A stretch of DNA of 64,000 nt, from assembly GCF_959020145.1 (NCBI RefSeq), contig NZ_CAUEQY010000002.1, forward strand, positions 62,001 through 126,000. Direction: 5' to 3'. The stretch's first letter is position 1. Each line of letters begins with the position of its first letter. The notes beneath the pieces are model-generated. The model was not told the DNA's origin, did no database searches, and saw only the letters and a list, made by a program, of their open reading frames with translations. Origin of the DNA: an uncultured Bifidobacterium sp. Lineage in GTDB: Bacteria > Actinomycetota > Actinomycetes > Actinomycetales > Bifidobacteriaceae. This document shows, one piece after another, positions 1-8,786 of the stretch. The translations under genes and the position numbers were made by a program.

Positions 1-1727
1 AACGGACGCTTGTCGCCAAGCACCAACGCCTGAGAGACGAATTCGCAACGCTTGATGACATCCTCGATCGGGCCAGGGGAGACGTTCTTGCCGCCGGCGG
101 TGATGATGAGATCCTTCTTGCGTCCGATGATGTACAGGAAGCCATCGTCGTCAATGCGGCCCAAGTCGCCGGTCTTGTACCAGCCATCCTCGGTAAAGGA
201 ATCCTCGGTGGCCTCGCCGTTCTTATGGTACTTCGGGAACACCGAAGCGCCCTTGACCTGAATCTCCCCATCCTCGGCGATACGCAGCTCGAAACCAGGG
301 AACGCGATGCCGACGGAACCCTGATGATACGGCACGCCAAGCACGTTGAACGCGCACGGCGCGGTGGTTTCGGTCAATCCGTAGCCTTCGTAGACCGGCA
401 CGCCGGCACCACGGAAGAACGCCAACAACTCCGGATCAAGCGGCGCACCGCCCGCGACGATCCACTTGGCGCGTCCGCCGAGCACCTCACGCAGCGAGGC
501 ATAGACCACCGGATCGAACGCCGCGCGACGTGCCTTGGTAAGCGTTCCGGTCTTCCCCTTGGTGCTGACTTCCTTCATATAATTCTGCGCGGCGACCACG
601 GCTGCGGCGAAAGCAACGCCCTTGGCGCCATGACCGGCCTTCTGGGAAGCAGCGTTGTACACCTTCTCCAGCACACGCGGAACAACGATCATGATGGTCG
701 GCTTGGCCACCTGCAAATCGGCGGTCAATGTCTTGATGCCCTGCGCGATGTAGATATGCAGATTACTCGCCACACAGATGTAGTTGATGGCACGGGCGAA
801 GGAATGCGCCTGAGGCAGGAACAGCAGGACGGTGTTCTTCTTGTCATGCAGCAGTTCCGGCATATAATCGGGCAGATTGAACGCGGTGGCGCAATAATGC
901 TCATGCGTCATCTCCACGCCCTTCGGCGCGGCGGTCGAACCGGACGTGTACACAATGGAGCACAGATCGGTCTTCTGCACGGAATCGATTCGCGCATCGA
1001 GCGCCTCATCGCTCACACCGGAGCCATACGCCTTGATCTCGTCAAGACCACCGGTCTCGAAGCAGACGATGTGCTCCAAAGTCGGGCATTCGGTTTCGGC
1101 CCCGTCCGCCTTCGCCTTCATATCAGTGGTTTCCACGACCAGCAGACGCGCATCGGAATTGTTGACGATATTGCGGATCTGCTCGGCGGAATCGGTATCG
1201 TAAATCGTGGCGAGCACGCCGCCGCAGGCCATGACGGCCGCGTCGAACACATCCCAATCGTAGGAGGTGCGGCACATGAAAGCCACGCCATCGCCCTTCT
1301 TCAAACCATAATGCAGCAAGCCCTTCGCGACGGCGCGGATGTCGGCGAGCGTCTCATTTGCGGTCTTGGTGTGCCAATCGCCATCTTGCTTGAACGTGTA
1401 CAATGGTTCGTCGCCCATACGAGCGGCGCGGTCGGCGTAGATATCGTAGATGGAGGTGCCTTCGTCTAGCGGCGGATTGCCCTCTGTCTTCGTGGTCAAC
1501 AGTCCGGTTTCAGGGTCAAGGAACGTGGTGGACGGGTATCCCGGTCCCCATTCAGCGGTGTGCGGCAGCTCGATATGGCCATCGGGGGAGAGGATGCTGT
1601 TCGGGTCGTTGTAATCCGGTGTATTGCCGGAATCGTCGCTGACCGGGTGCACGAAATCGTTGCCCAAGCGCAACGCCTTCCTTGCGAGATTAGTGGCCTG
1701 CTTGTTCAACGAGGTGATGATGGACAC
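1..1727 (-). CDS. fadD: Long-chain fatty-acid-CoA ligase (AMP-binding), 3' end beyond window
   Basis: It activates fatty acids to acyl-CoA through an acyl-adenylate, using ATP and CoA. About 575 codons are visible, and the frame is still open at base 1, so the C-terminus lies outside the window. The adenylate-forming signature YTSGSTAAPKGVEMTH is encoded near 907-957. GYGLTETTAP and GWYKTGDLG motifs and an IGRKKDLIITAGGKN hinge follow, as expected for the ANL superfamily. I chose the GTG start at 1727 because AGGAG lies 7-8 bases upstream. A promoter on the minus strand (-35 near 1790-1795, -10 at 1767-1772) overlaps a perfect palindrome, which suggests repression. The gene diverges from the transhydrogenase operon. 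A second, intact ligase lies at 61504-63333. Family call is firm; chain-length specificity cannot be read. Confidence 0.93.
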   Translation of the reverse strand, partial: MSIITSLNKQATNLARKALRLGNDFVHPVSDDSGNTPDYNDPNSILSPDGHIELPHTAEWGPGYPSTTFLDPETGLLTTKTEGNPPLDEGTSIYDIYADRAARMGDEPLYTFKQDGDWHTKTANETLADIRAVAKGLLHYGLKKGDGVAFMCRTSYDWDVFDAAVMACGGVLATIYDTDSAEQIRNIVNNSDARLLVVETTDMKAKADGAETECPTLEHIVCFETGGLDEIKAYGSGVSDEALDARIDSVQKTDLCSIVYTSGSTAAPKGVEMTHEHYCATAFNLPDYMPELLHDKKNTVLLFLPQAHSFARAINYICVASNLHIYIAQGIKTLTADLQVAKPTIMIVVPRVLEKVYNAASQKAGHGAKGVAFAAAVVAAQNYMKEVSTKGKTGTLTKARRAAFDPVVYASLREVLGGRAKWIVAGGAPLDPELLAFFRGAGVPVYEGYGLTETTAPCAFNVLGVPYHQGSVGIAFPGFELRIAEDGEIQVKGASVFPKYHKNGEATEDSFTEDGWYKTGDLGRIDDDGFLYIIGRKKDLIITAGGKNVSPGPIEDVIKRCEFVSQALVLGDKRP

Positions 1728-1766
1728 GTGACTCTCCTACGTATATAAACGGTATCTAAAGAAGGA

Positions 1767-1816
1767 ATGATAGCCCGTCGCGCGCGACACGTCACCTTAC
1801 GGTAGCGTAAGGTGAC
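1767..1816 (-). promoter_or_regulatory. fadD promoter overlapped by 26-bp perfect palindromic operator
   Basis: On the minus strand GTGACG (1795-1790) and TATCAT (1772-1767) are separated by 17 bases, a plausible sigma-70-type promoter for the ligase at 1-1727. An 11-4-11 perfect inverted repeat spans 1791-1816 (arm GTCACCTTACG, spacer GTAG) and covers most of the -35 box. Its size and position resemble a TetR-family operator. The regulator is not identifiable in this window. Confidence 0.55.
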
Positions 1817-1962
1817 AGGCCATCAGGGAAACGGGCGGCGCATGCCGGATACAGCCCGTGATTCGAAAGATGAACGATTGCGGCCGCGATGTTGCCGTGT
1901 ACGTTACACTTGGGCGCTGTATCTGTTCATTAGATTTCTTTAACGAGGAAGAAAGGGCACCT

Positions 1963-3108
1963 ATGGCTGAAAAAGCTGAAGCCACCGTGGTCTTCGGAGT
2001 TCTCAACGAGACTTCCGAACACGAGTCCCGTGTTGCTCTGACACCGGATATCGTAACGAGGTTGCGTAAATCAGGTGTTACATGTCTGATTGAGTCCGGT
2101 GCGGGCGTCGCATCGCACTACGTTGATGAAGATTATACGAAGGCGGGCGCGCAGGTCGTCTCCGCCGACGATGTGATCGCACGCGCCGACGCGCTGGGTT
2201 TTGTGGATCGTCCAAGCAATGAGCTGCTCGCCCGCGTCAAGCAGGGCACATGGATCATTGGCATGTTGGGATCGTTCACCGATGCCGATTACGTCGCCGT
2301 GATCGAGAAGGCCGGTCTGGTCGGCGTCGCCATGGAAAAGCTGCCGCGTCAGCTGAGCTCCGCGCAGTCCATGGACGAAATGACGTCGCAGAACTCCGTG
2401 ATGGGCTACAAGGCCGCCATCGTGGCAGCCAACGCGTACGGTTCCTTCCTGCCGATGATGACCACCGCCGCTGGCACCATCCGCCCGGCCAAGGTGCTTA
2501 TTCTGGGCGCCGGTATCGCCGGCCTGCAGGCCATCGGCACCGCCAAGCGTCTCGGCGCCGTCGTCACCGCGTACGACGTGCGTCCGGCATCCAAGGGCGA
2601 AGTCGAATCCTTGGGCGCCAAGTTCCTCGACCTTGGTCTTGACTTCTCCAAGGGCCAGGGCGAAGGCGGCTACGCACGCGCGCTGAGCGCCGAAGAGCAG
2701 GCCCAGCAACAGGCCGCGGTCGATCAGAAGGCCGCCGGCTTCGACATCGTCATCACCACCGCCAAAGTGCCGGGACGCAAGCCTCCGGTCCTTCTGACCA
2801 AGGCCGGTGTGGCCGGTCTGCATCGTGGCGCCGTCATCGTCGATTGCGCGGCAAGCGACCTTGGCGGCAACGTCGAAGGCTCCTCCGTCGGCACCCAGGT
2901 CACCGACAACGGCGTGACCATCATCGGCGCCCCGTATCTGGCCAGCGGCGTGTCCACCACCGCATCCAACCTGCTGAGCCGCAACGTGGCCGACGTGCTG
3001 GCGCATTTCGTGCGTGACGGCAAGCTCGCCATCGACCTGAACGAAGAGCTCGACAACGCCATGGTCGTGGCCGGCCGCGGCGAGGAAGCCAAGAAGGAAG
3101 AGGAGTAA
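1963..3108 (+). CDS. pntAA: NAD(P) transhydrogenase subunit alpha, part 1 (NAD-binding domain I)
   Basis: This is the soluble NAD(H)-binding domain I of the proton-translocating transhydrogenase, which couples hydride transfer between NADH and NADP+ to proton movement. The 381-aa product is the size of PntAA in three-subunit enzymes of the Rhodospirillum type. The segment QLSSAQSMDEMTSQNSVMGY matches the conserved RQD-loop region, and GAGIAGLQAIGTAKRLGA is a Rossmann nucleotide-binding loop. The ATG at 1963 follows a GAGGAAG ribosome site. The upstream frame to 1858 has no ribosome site and is not family-like. It is first in a tight operon with pntAB (4-base gap) and pntB. Confidence 0.95.
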   Translation: MAEKAEATVVFGVLNETSEHESRVALTPDIVTRLRKSGVTCLIESGAGVASHYVDEDYTKAGAQVVSADDVIARADALGFVDRPSNELLARVKQGTWIIGMLGSFTDADYVAVIEKAGLVGVAMEKLPRQLSSAQSMDEMTSQNSVMGYKAAIVAANAYGSFLPMMTTAAGTIRPAKVLILGAGIAGLQAIGTAKRLGAVVTAYDVRPASKGEVESLGAKFLDLGLDFSKGQGEGGYARALSAEEQAQQQAAVDQKAAGFDIVITTAKVPGRKPPVLLTKAGVAGLHRGAVIVDCAASDLGGNVEGSSVGTQVTDNGVTIIGAPYLASGVSTTASNLLSRNVADVLAHFVRDGKLAIDLNEELDNAMVVAGRGEEAKKEEE

Positions 3109-3112
3109 AGCA

Positions 3113-3418
3113 ATGGATATCGTCGTTGCGATCACACTGTTCGTCCTCGCGCTGCTCATCGGCGTCGAGGTCATCGGCAAGGTGCCCGCCACCCTGCACA
3201 CCCCGCTGATGTCGGGCGCCAACTCCATCCACGGCATCGTCATCGCGGGCGTCGTCATCGTCGCCGCGCACGCCACCAGTCCGCTCGCCTGGGTGTTCAT
3301 CTTCCTGGCCGCCGTGCTGGGCACGATGAACGTCGTCGGCGGCTACGTCGTCACCGACCGCATGCTGGAGATGTTCAAGTCCGACAAGGGCAAGAAGAAG
3401 GAAGAGGAGGCCAAGTAA
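3113..3418 (+). CDS. pntAB: NAD(P) transhydrogenase subunit alpha, part 2 (membrane)
   Basis: This 101-aa protein supplies the alpha-side membrane helices of the transhydrogenase. Three hydrophobic segments are visible at about residues 3-18, 35-58 and 60-82, followed by a Lys/Glu-rich cytoplasmic tail (DKGKKKEEE). The size and order match PntAB of three-subunit enzymes. The ribosome site lies inside the end of pntAA (GGAAGAGGAG), so translation is probably coupled. The stop codon directly abuts the pntB start. Confidence 0.93.
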   Translation: MDIVVAITLFVLALLIGVEVIGKVPATLHTPLMSGANSIHGIVIAGVVIVAAHATSPLAWVFIFLAAVLGTMNVVGGYVVTDRMLEMFKSDKGKKKEEEAK

Positions 3419-4864
3419 ATGGGTACCCTGGCCGAAATGCTGAGCACGCCGCTCGGCGTCATCGAATGGTTCGTCTATCTGCTGGCCGCAGTGATGTTCG
3501 TCATCGGCCTGCACCTGATGAACTCCCCGAAGACCGCCCGCAAGGGCAACATGGTCTCCGCCATCGGCATGGTGTTCGCCGTGGCCATGGCCTTCATCGT
3601 GCTGTTCGCAGGTGAGGCCTCCAACGGTTTCAAGCATGGCGTCGCAGTCATCGTGCTGATTGTCGGCATCGTCATCGGCGCCGTGGCGGGCGTGGTCTCC
3701 GCCAAGAAGGTCAAGATGACCGACATGCCGCAGCTGGTCTCCGTGTTCAACACCGTGGGCGGTGGCGCCGCCGCGCTCGTGGCATTGAACGACATCCTGA
3801 CCTCCGCCGAAACCCCATCCATCGTGGTGCTCATCACCGCGGGTCTGGGCATCATGATCGGCTCCGTCACCTTCTCCGGCTCGCTGATCGCAGCCGGCAA
3901 GCTGCAGGGCATCAAGTGGGTCAAGAAGCTGAGCCTGCCGGGCAAGGGTTTCTGGAACATCCTGTTCGTCGTGCTCACCATCGTGTCCTTCGTGATGTTG
4001 TGCGTGCAGCCGAACCAGCGTCTGCTCTGGTCGATCCTGACCACCGTGTTCGCCCTGTGCTACGGCCTCGTGTTCGTCATCCCGATCGGCGGCGCTGATA
4101 TGCCGGTCGTCATCTCCGTGTTGAACGCCTGCACCGGCACCGCAGTGGCCATGTCCGGTCTGGCCATCAACAACATCGCCCTGATCGTGGCCGGCGCGCT
4201 CGTCGGTGCGGCGGGCGTGACCCTGTCCATCGCCATGTCCAAGGCTATGAACCGTCCGCTGCTGTCCGTCTTGGCTGGTGGCTTCGGCGGCTCCAATTCT
4301 GCGGCGGGCGCCGGAGAGGGGCTGGAGGGCACCATGAAGGAAACCTCCGCCGACGATCTGGCCGTCCAGCTCGTCTACGCAGAGAAGGTCATCTTCGTGC
4401 CGGGCTTCGGTCTGGCCCAGGCCCAGGCCCAGCGTGAGCTCGCTGACCTTGGCACCCTGCTCAAGGACCATGGTGTCGAAGTCTCCTACGCCATCCATCC
4501 GGTGGCAGGCCGTATGCCTGGCCATATGAACGTGCTACTCGCCGAGGCCAACGTCCCGTATGAGGAGCTCGTCGACCTGGATGACATCAATCCGCAGTTC
4601 CCGCAGGCCAACGTGGCTCTGGTGGTCGGCGCCAACGACGTGACCAATCCGGCCGCCCGCAAGCCGGGCACCCCGGTTTCCGGCATGCCGATTCTCGACG
4701 TCGACAAGGCGCAGAACGTGGTGGTCATGAAGCGTGGCCGTGGCACCGGTTATGCCGGCATCCAGAACGAGCTGTACTTCGAAGACAACACGCAGATGCT
4801 GTTTGGTGACGCCAAGGCGAGTCTGCAAGCCGTCATCGCAGCGGTCAAGGAACTCATCAACTGA
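3419..4864 (+). CDS. pntB: NAD(P) transhydrogenase subunit beta
   Basis: PntB contributes most of the membrane proton channel and the NADP(H)-binding domain III. The 481-aa protein has about eight or nine hydrophobic segments in residues 10-270. A soluble domain begins near residue 310 and contains GFGLAQAQAQRELADL, HPVAGRMPGHMNVLLAEA and VGANDVTNPAA, all characteristic of the NADP-binding domain. The start abuts the pntAB stop. A strong terminator follows at 4894, so pntAA-pntAB-pntB is a complete operon. Confidence 0.96.
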   Translation: MGTLAEMLSTPLGVIEWFVYLLAAVMFVIGLHLMNSPKTARKGNMVSAIGMVFAVAMAFIVLFAGEASNGFKHGVAVIVLIVGIVIGAVAGVVSAKKVKMTDMPQLVSVFNTVGGGAAALVALNDILTSAETPSIVVLITAGLGIMIGSVTFSGSLIAAGKLQGIKWVKKLSLPGKGFWNILFVVLTIVSFVMLCVQPNQRLLWSILTTVFALCYGLVFVIPIGGADMPVVISVLNACTGTAVAMSGLAINNIALIVAGALVGAAGVTLSIAMSKAMNRPLLSVLAGGFGGSNSAAGAGEGLEGTMKETSADDLAVQLVYAEKVIFVPGFGLAQAQAQRELADLGTLLKDHGVEVSYAIHPVAGRMPGHMNVLLAEANVPYEELVDLDDINPQFPQANVALVVGANDVTNPAARKPGTPVSGMPILDVDKAQNVVVMKRGRGTGYAGIQNELYFEDNTQMLFGDAKASLQAVIAAVKELIN

Positions 4865-4893
4865 CGGACCGGCTCGTCGCCTACGCGAAGATC

Positions 4894-4930
4894 AGGCCCT
4901 TCCTCTTTTTGGAGGAAGGGCCTTTTGTTA
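4894..4930 (+). terminator. Rho-independent terminator after pntB
   Basis: An 11-bp perfect stem (GGCCCTTCCTC at 4895-4905 with its complement at 4912-4922), extended by an A:T pair, encloses a 6-base loop. It is followed by TTTTGTTATT. It ends the transhydrogenase operon. Confidence 0.9.
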
Positions 4931-4939
4931 TTGCGCAAG

Positions 4940-4995
4940 TTGTCCACAGACAGGTATGGGGGTGTGGATAGGTGGAAATTGTCCACTTATTCACT
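4940..4995. promoter_or_regulatory. Cluster of DnaA-box-like sequences
   Basis: TTGTCCACA at 4940-4948 matches the high-GC Gram-positive DnaA box (TTGTCCACA) exactly. CTATCCACA lies on the minus strand at 4963-4971. TTGTCCACT is at 4979-4987 and the weaker TTATTCACT is at 4987-4995. There is no dnaA or dnaN nearby, so this is not an obvious chromosomal origin. It sits just upstream of the unrecognised gene at 5071. Confidence 0.45.
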
Positions 4996-5070
4996 TTTTT
5001 CAAAGGATTGTGACGGAGAGGTGGACGGATATGCGACAGTAGGTGCATCTCTACGACGAAGGAGTTGCAT

Positions 5071-6438
5071 ATGACAGTTGCCGTGGCCACGCCATTCAAT
5101 ATGGACGAACAGGCTTTCCTGCAAACGATGGATCGGCTGATCGAGCGCTTCGACCGGTACAGCTCGGGGCGTTGTTTCGCGGACCTTGATCGGATACGTC
5201 TCGAACACGATATGGAAGGTCCGCTTTCCCTGTTCGATGACGTGGTGCACGAGCTTGCGGATGACTTGTTCGGCGGCACGTCATGGCCGGTGAACCTCGA
5301 CATGGATATGATCATATTGGATCGGTTCCAAATAGGCTATGATGCCGAATTCCTGACCGGATGCCGCAATGTGGTTCGTAAATACGGCATGAGCGCATGG
5401 CTGTATGAAATGATTAATGATGCTTCCGTCGCGGTGGCGACGCATCGGCCGAGCAACAGGATGCCGTTCCAGCTTGGTCTGTTCGATACACGTGAGGTGT
5501 TCCGAAGGAAAAAGACCAAGGGGAAGAAGAGCGGAGGCGGAAGGAGGAAACGGCTCGAATGCATGATGGAATACCTGCGACAGACCTACCGTCTGGCCGC
5601 ATACACTCTGTTGCGATGGGGAGGGGGCGAGCCTAGGGCCGCTGATGCGGCGCTGATGGTTCTCGCTTATGGGGGATTGGGTATGTGTATGCTCCGCGAT
5701 GATCCGAAAGTGGTCGAATTGGGATGTGATCCCGATTTCCGATACAGGCATGTATGCGCCCAGTTGCAGGATATGCGGATCAAGGCGGATCTGGAATATG
5801 CCTGTTCTGTGGATCTGAGCGTCACCAGCTCATTGGAATATCCGGCTTGCCTCGATGCCAGATATCTGTATGACGCCGAACACATTGTGGAGGCATATCG
5901 GAATCTGTGGGATGAGAACACTAAGCCCGTCGCCCAACTACTGGCCGAGATCGAGGACAATGGCGTATATGAAGTGGAGGATATATGGAAAGACCCGCTC
6001 TATCTGCATGACCTTGCCATCTCCCTTATGGGGCCGTCGGCTTCGGGTCTTCTCCAGGAAGGCTTCAGACTGCGTGATCGAACCATGTTCGAGAATGGTG
6101 TCAAAGAACTTGACAGCCAGGCACGCAATGTGAGGAAGGCTGGTCTGCTGCTTACCCTTGCCGGATATATCTTTTTCGCCGAACCGGAGGATCGCATGGA
6201 TGCGATGCTCGCTTCGCACAAGGATCGCAAACGCATGTTGGACAACTATGAAAAGCTTGGCGAAATGGCCGCGACCATCGCCTTGTACCGTCTTCCTCGG
6301 GATCGCGAATCGCTTCGGGCAGTGCGGGCCCTGCTCATGCATGAGACGGGCGTGTACGCGGACAAGATGGGAGAGCTCATGGGTCTCGCCGACGAGCCGG
6401 ACGGGGAAGACGAAGCCACCGCTCCGGTCATGGGGTGA
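5071..6438 (+). CDS. Hypothetical protein, 455 aa
   Basis: I do not recognise this protein. It has no signal peptide and no convincing membrane segment, so it is probably cytoplasmic. It is rich in Met, Arg and acidic residues. A basic low-complexity stretch (KKTKGKKSGGGRRKR) near residues 152-167 looks like a linker between an N-terminal part and a larger alpha-helical C-terminal part. The ATG at 5071 has GAAGGAG six bases upstream; the in-frame TTG at 5065 is too close to that site. DnaA-box-like sequences precede it, and it is apparently transcribed alone. Codon use looks less GC-biased than that of the housekeeping genes around it. Confidence 0.8.
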   Translation: MTVAVATPFNMDEQAFLQTMDRLIERFDRYSSGRCFADLDRIRLEHDMEGPLSLFDDVVHELADDLFGGTSWPVNLDMDMIILDRFQIGYDAEFLTGCRNVVRKYGMSAWLYEMINDASVAVATHRPSNRMPFQLGLFDTREVFRRKKTKGKKSGGGRRKRLECMMEYLRQTYRLAAYTLLRWGGGEPRAADAALMVLAYGGLGMCMLRDDPKVVELGCDPDFRYRHVCAQLQDMRIKADLEYACSVDLSVTSSLEYPACLDARYLYDAEHIVEAYRNLWDENTKPVAQLLAEIEDNGVYEVEDIWKDPLYLHDLAISLMGPSASGLLQEGFRLRDRTMFENGVKELDSQARNVRKAGLLLTLAGYIFFAEPEDRMDAMLASHKDRKRMLDNYEKLGEMAATIALYRLPRDRESLRAVRALLMHETGVYADKMGELMGLADEPDGEDEATAPVMG

Positions 6439-6479
6439 AAGACGGTTTTCCGCATATTGGACATGACAATGCTTTGGGA

Positions 6480-6510
6480 TTGACTCTACAACCATTGTAA
6501 GGTTTAGCCT
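6480..6510 (+). promoter_or_regulatory. MerR-type promoter with 19-bp spacer
   Basis: TTGACT (6480-6485) and TAGCCT (6505-6510) are 19 bases apart, the over-long spacing typical of promoters activated by MerR-family proteins. A near-dyad, CTACAA-CCA-TTGTAAG, occupies the spacer. It precedes the MATE-merR operon, so autoregulation by the downstream MerR protein is likely. Confidence 0.6.
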
Positions 6511-6556
6511 TCCTGCTGGAAGACATAGGCCGAAACGGGAGGATAAGAGACAACCC

Positions 6557-7906
6557 ATGGGAAAGAACCTGACAACGGGAAGCGTGTTCAGAACGATCGT
6601 CACCTTCGCGTTGCCGTATCTGCTGTCGTATTTCCTGCAGACGCTGTACGGCATGGCCGATCTGTTCATCGCCGGACAGTTCATCGGCATCGACGGCATC
6701 ACCGCGGTGGCGAACGGCAGCCAGGTGCTGTACATGCTCACCGTGGTCATCGTGGGTCTTGCCATGGGCGCGACCGTCACCATCGGCCGTGCGGTCGGCG
6801 CGAACAGGCTCGACCGTGCGGCCAAGGCCATCGGCAACGTCATCACGCTGTTCGCAGGAATCGCGTTGGCGCTGACGGTCGTTCTGCTGTTGAACGTGCA
6901 CAACATCATCTCGCTGATCGGCGTGCCAGTCGAAGCCGTCGAGGGAACCGCGCAGTATCTGACCATCTGCTATATCGGCATCCCGTTCATCGTCGCGTAC
7001 AACATTATCAGCTCGGTGTTCCGTGGGATGGGCGATTCGAAAAGCCCCATGTATTTCATTGCGGTTGCATGCTTCTGCAACATCGTGTTCGACTACCTGT
7101 TTATGGGCTGGCTGCGTCTTGGTCCCTCGGGCGCGGCATTGGGCACCACACTGGCGCAGGCCATCAGTGTGACCGTGACATTGGTGGCGATTCGCCGCCG
7201 GCGTACGGGCATCAGACTGAAGTTCGGCGATCTTCGCCCCGATAGGGCCATGCTCCGCGGCATTCTCGGCATCGGAGTGCCGACGGCGGTTCAGGACGGC
7301 TGCATCCAGATCGCCTTCATCATCATCACGGTCATCGCCAACTACCGTGGCCTGAACGATGCGGCAGCTGTCGGCGTCGTCGAAAAGGTGATCAGCGCGT
7401 TGTTCCTGGTACCGTCGTCCATGCTGGCCACGGTATCCGCCGTCTCGGCGCAGAACATCGGTGCCGGCAGGATGGAGCGAGCGACGAAGACACTGCGATA
7501 CGCCACCGCGATCACCGTCGTCTACGGCATCGTCATATCGATTGTGGTGGAACTGACGGCGGGCTCCATCGTCGGCCTGTTCACCACCGATGCGACGGTA
7601 ATCCTGCTGGGAACACAGTACATCCGCAGCTACATCGTCGACAGCATCTTCGCGGGCATCCACTTCTGCTTCAGCGGCTTCTTCGCCGCATGCGGGCGCT
7701 CCTATATCGGATTCATCCACAATATCGTGGCCATCACCCTGGTCCGTGTGCCCGGGGCGTATCTGGCATCCAAGCTGTTCCCGAACACCTTGTTCCCCAT
7801 GGGCGTCGCCGCGCCCGCCGGATCGCTGCTTTCCGTGCTGATCTGTCTTGGCTTCTACGCGTGGCTCAAGCGTCACGGCGTAATTTCGGAGAAGGCGCGT
7901 GCATGA
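6557..7906 (+). CDS. MATE family multidrug efflux transporter
   Basis: This is an inner-membrane antiporter of the MATE/DinF superfamily, which exports cationic drugs or metabolites using Na+ or H+ gradients. The 449-aa length and about 12 hydrophobic segments in two repeats fit the family. The N-terminal LPYLLSYFLQTLYGMADLFI and the later GIGVPTAVQDGCIQIAF match the two conserved repeat starts. The start at 6557 follows GGGAGGATAAGAG. Its stop overlaps the start of the MerR regulator (ATGA), so the two are translationally coupled. Substrate unknown. Confidence 0.93.
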   Translation: MGKNLTTGSVFRTIVTFALPYLLSYFLQTLYGMADLFIAGQFIGIDGITAVANGSQVLYMLTVVIVGLAMGATVTIGRAVGANRLDRAAKAIGNVITLFAGIALALTVVLLLNVHNIISLIGVPVEAVEGTAQYLTICYIGIPFIVAYNIISSVFRGMGDSKSPMYFIAVACFCNIVFDYLFMGWLRLGPSGAALGTTLAQAISVTVTLVAIRRRRTGIRLKFGDLRPDRAMLRGILGIGVPTAVQDGCIQIAFIIITVIANYRGLNDAAAVGVVEKVISALFLVPSSMLATVSAVSAQNIGAGRMERATKTLRYATAITVVYGIVISIVVELTAGSIVGLFTTDATVILLGTQYIRSYIVDSIFAGIHFCFSGFFAACGRSYIGFIHNIVAITLVRVPGAYLASKLFPNTLFPMGVAAPAGSLLSVLICLGFYAWLKRHGVISEKARA

Positions 7907-8763
7907 CGGCGAGTGAGCGAAGTGGAGGGCGCGACGCTTTGCCGGGTGACGGCAGACTGTTCCGTATAGGCAAGGTTGCAGATATGTTCAATGTGTCGCT
8001 GGGCACGCTTCGGCATTATGAGCGTTGCGGCTTGCTGGAACCCGAATATATCGACCCGCGCACCGGGTACCGGTATTACGGTGCCAAGCAGTTCGAGGTG
8101 CTGAACACAATCCGGTACCTGCGTGTGCTGGATATGCCGTTGACGCAGATAGCCGAGTTCCTGCACAATCGCGACGTGCATGTCATCGAGGACAAGCTTG
8201 TTGCACAGAAAGCCCTGATCGAGCGCAAACAGCATGAGCTGGAAATGGTCCAGCGGAAGATCGACCATCGCTTGGAGCGGCTGCGGGACGCTGAGCAGTC
8301 CGAATTCGACGTGATACGTGTTGTGCGGCAACCCGCCTGCAGGATCGTCTGGATCAGGGATTCACCGAAGGTCGACTCGTATCTCGGCCTGGAATATTCG
8401 ATCCGCAAGCTGGAGCAGCATCAGAAGGATTCGCTGGTCTTCCTCGGCAAGGTCGGCGTCGGCATTGACAAGGAATCGTTGGAACAGGGCGGATATGCCG
8501 ATTACGGGTTGGTGTTCCTATTGCTTGACGACGAGGACGAATATGAGGGCGACACCGTGGCATTGCCGGAGACCGATTGCGTGCGCATCCGGTTCCGGGG
8601 GAGTCATGGCGATGCCCCCGACCGGTATCGCGAGCTGATATGGTACACCGCAGAGCAGGGTCTCGACATCACCGGGTTCTCACGTGAGATCGCGTTGATC
8701 GATGAAGGGTTGACATCGGATCCCGCCCAGTTCGTGACCGAGATCTGCATCCCGGTGCGCTAG
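7903..8763 (+). CDS. MerR family transcriptional regulator with GyrI-like effector domain
   Basis: Residues 20-90 form a winged-helix MerR DNA-binding domain (RIGKVADMFNVSLGTLRHYE, then GLLEPEYIDPRTGYRYY). A dimerisation coiled coil follows at about residues 100-135. The C-terminal 150 residues resemble the GyrI/BmrR effector-binding fold. The 286-aa size fits BmrR-like multidrug sensors. It overlaps the MATE gene by four bases and probably activates the long-spacer promoter at 6480-6510 when a cationic ligand binds. The ligand and operator assignment are inference. Confidence 0.9.
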   Translation: MTASERSGGRDALPGDGRLFRIGKVADMFNVSLGTLRHYERCGLLEPEYIDPRTGYRYYGAKQFEVLNTIRYLRVLDMPLTQIAEFLHNRDVHVIEDKLVAQKALIERKQHELEMVQRKIDHRLERLRDAEQSEFDVIRVVRQPACRIVWIRDSPKVDSYLGLEYSIRKLEQHQKDSLVFLGKVGVGIDKESLEQGGYADYGLVFLLLDDEDEYEGDTVALPETDCVRIRFRGSHGDAPDRYRELIWYTAEQGLDITGFSREIALIDEGLTSDPAQFVTEICIPVR

Positions 8764-8786
8764 CCACTTTCCGGCGACGTGTGGCG

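Noticed and set aside
2921..4525. 534-codon minus-strand frame across pntAA, pntAB and pntB
   Set aside because: Asp/His/Gln-rich antisense translation with no motifs; the plus-strand operon is unambiguous.
4940..4995. Chromosomal origin of replication
   Set aside because: DnaA-box-like sites are present, but dnaA, dnaN, rpmH and an AT-rich unwinding region are absent.
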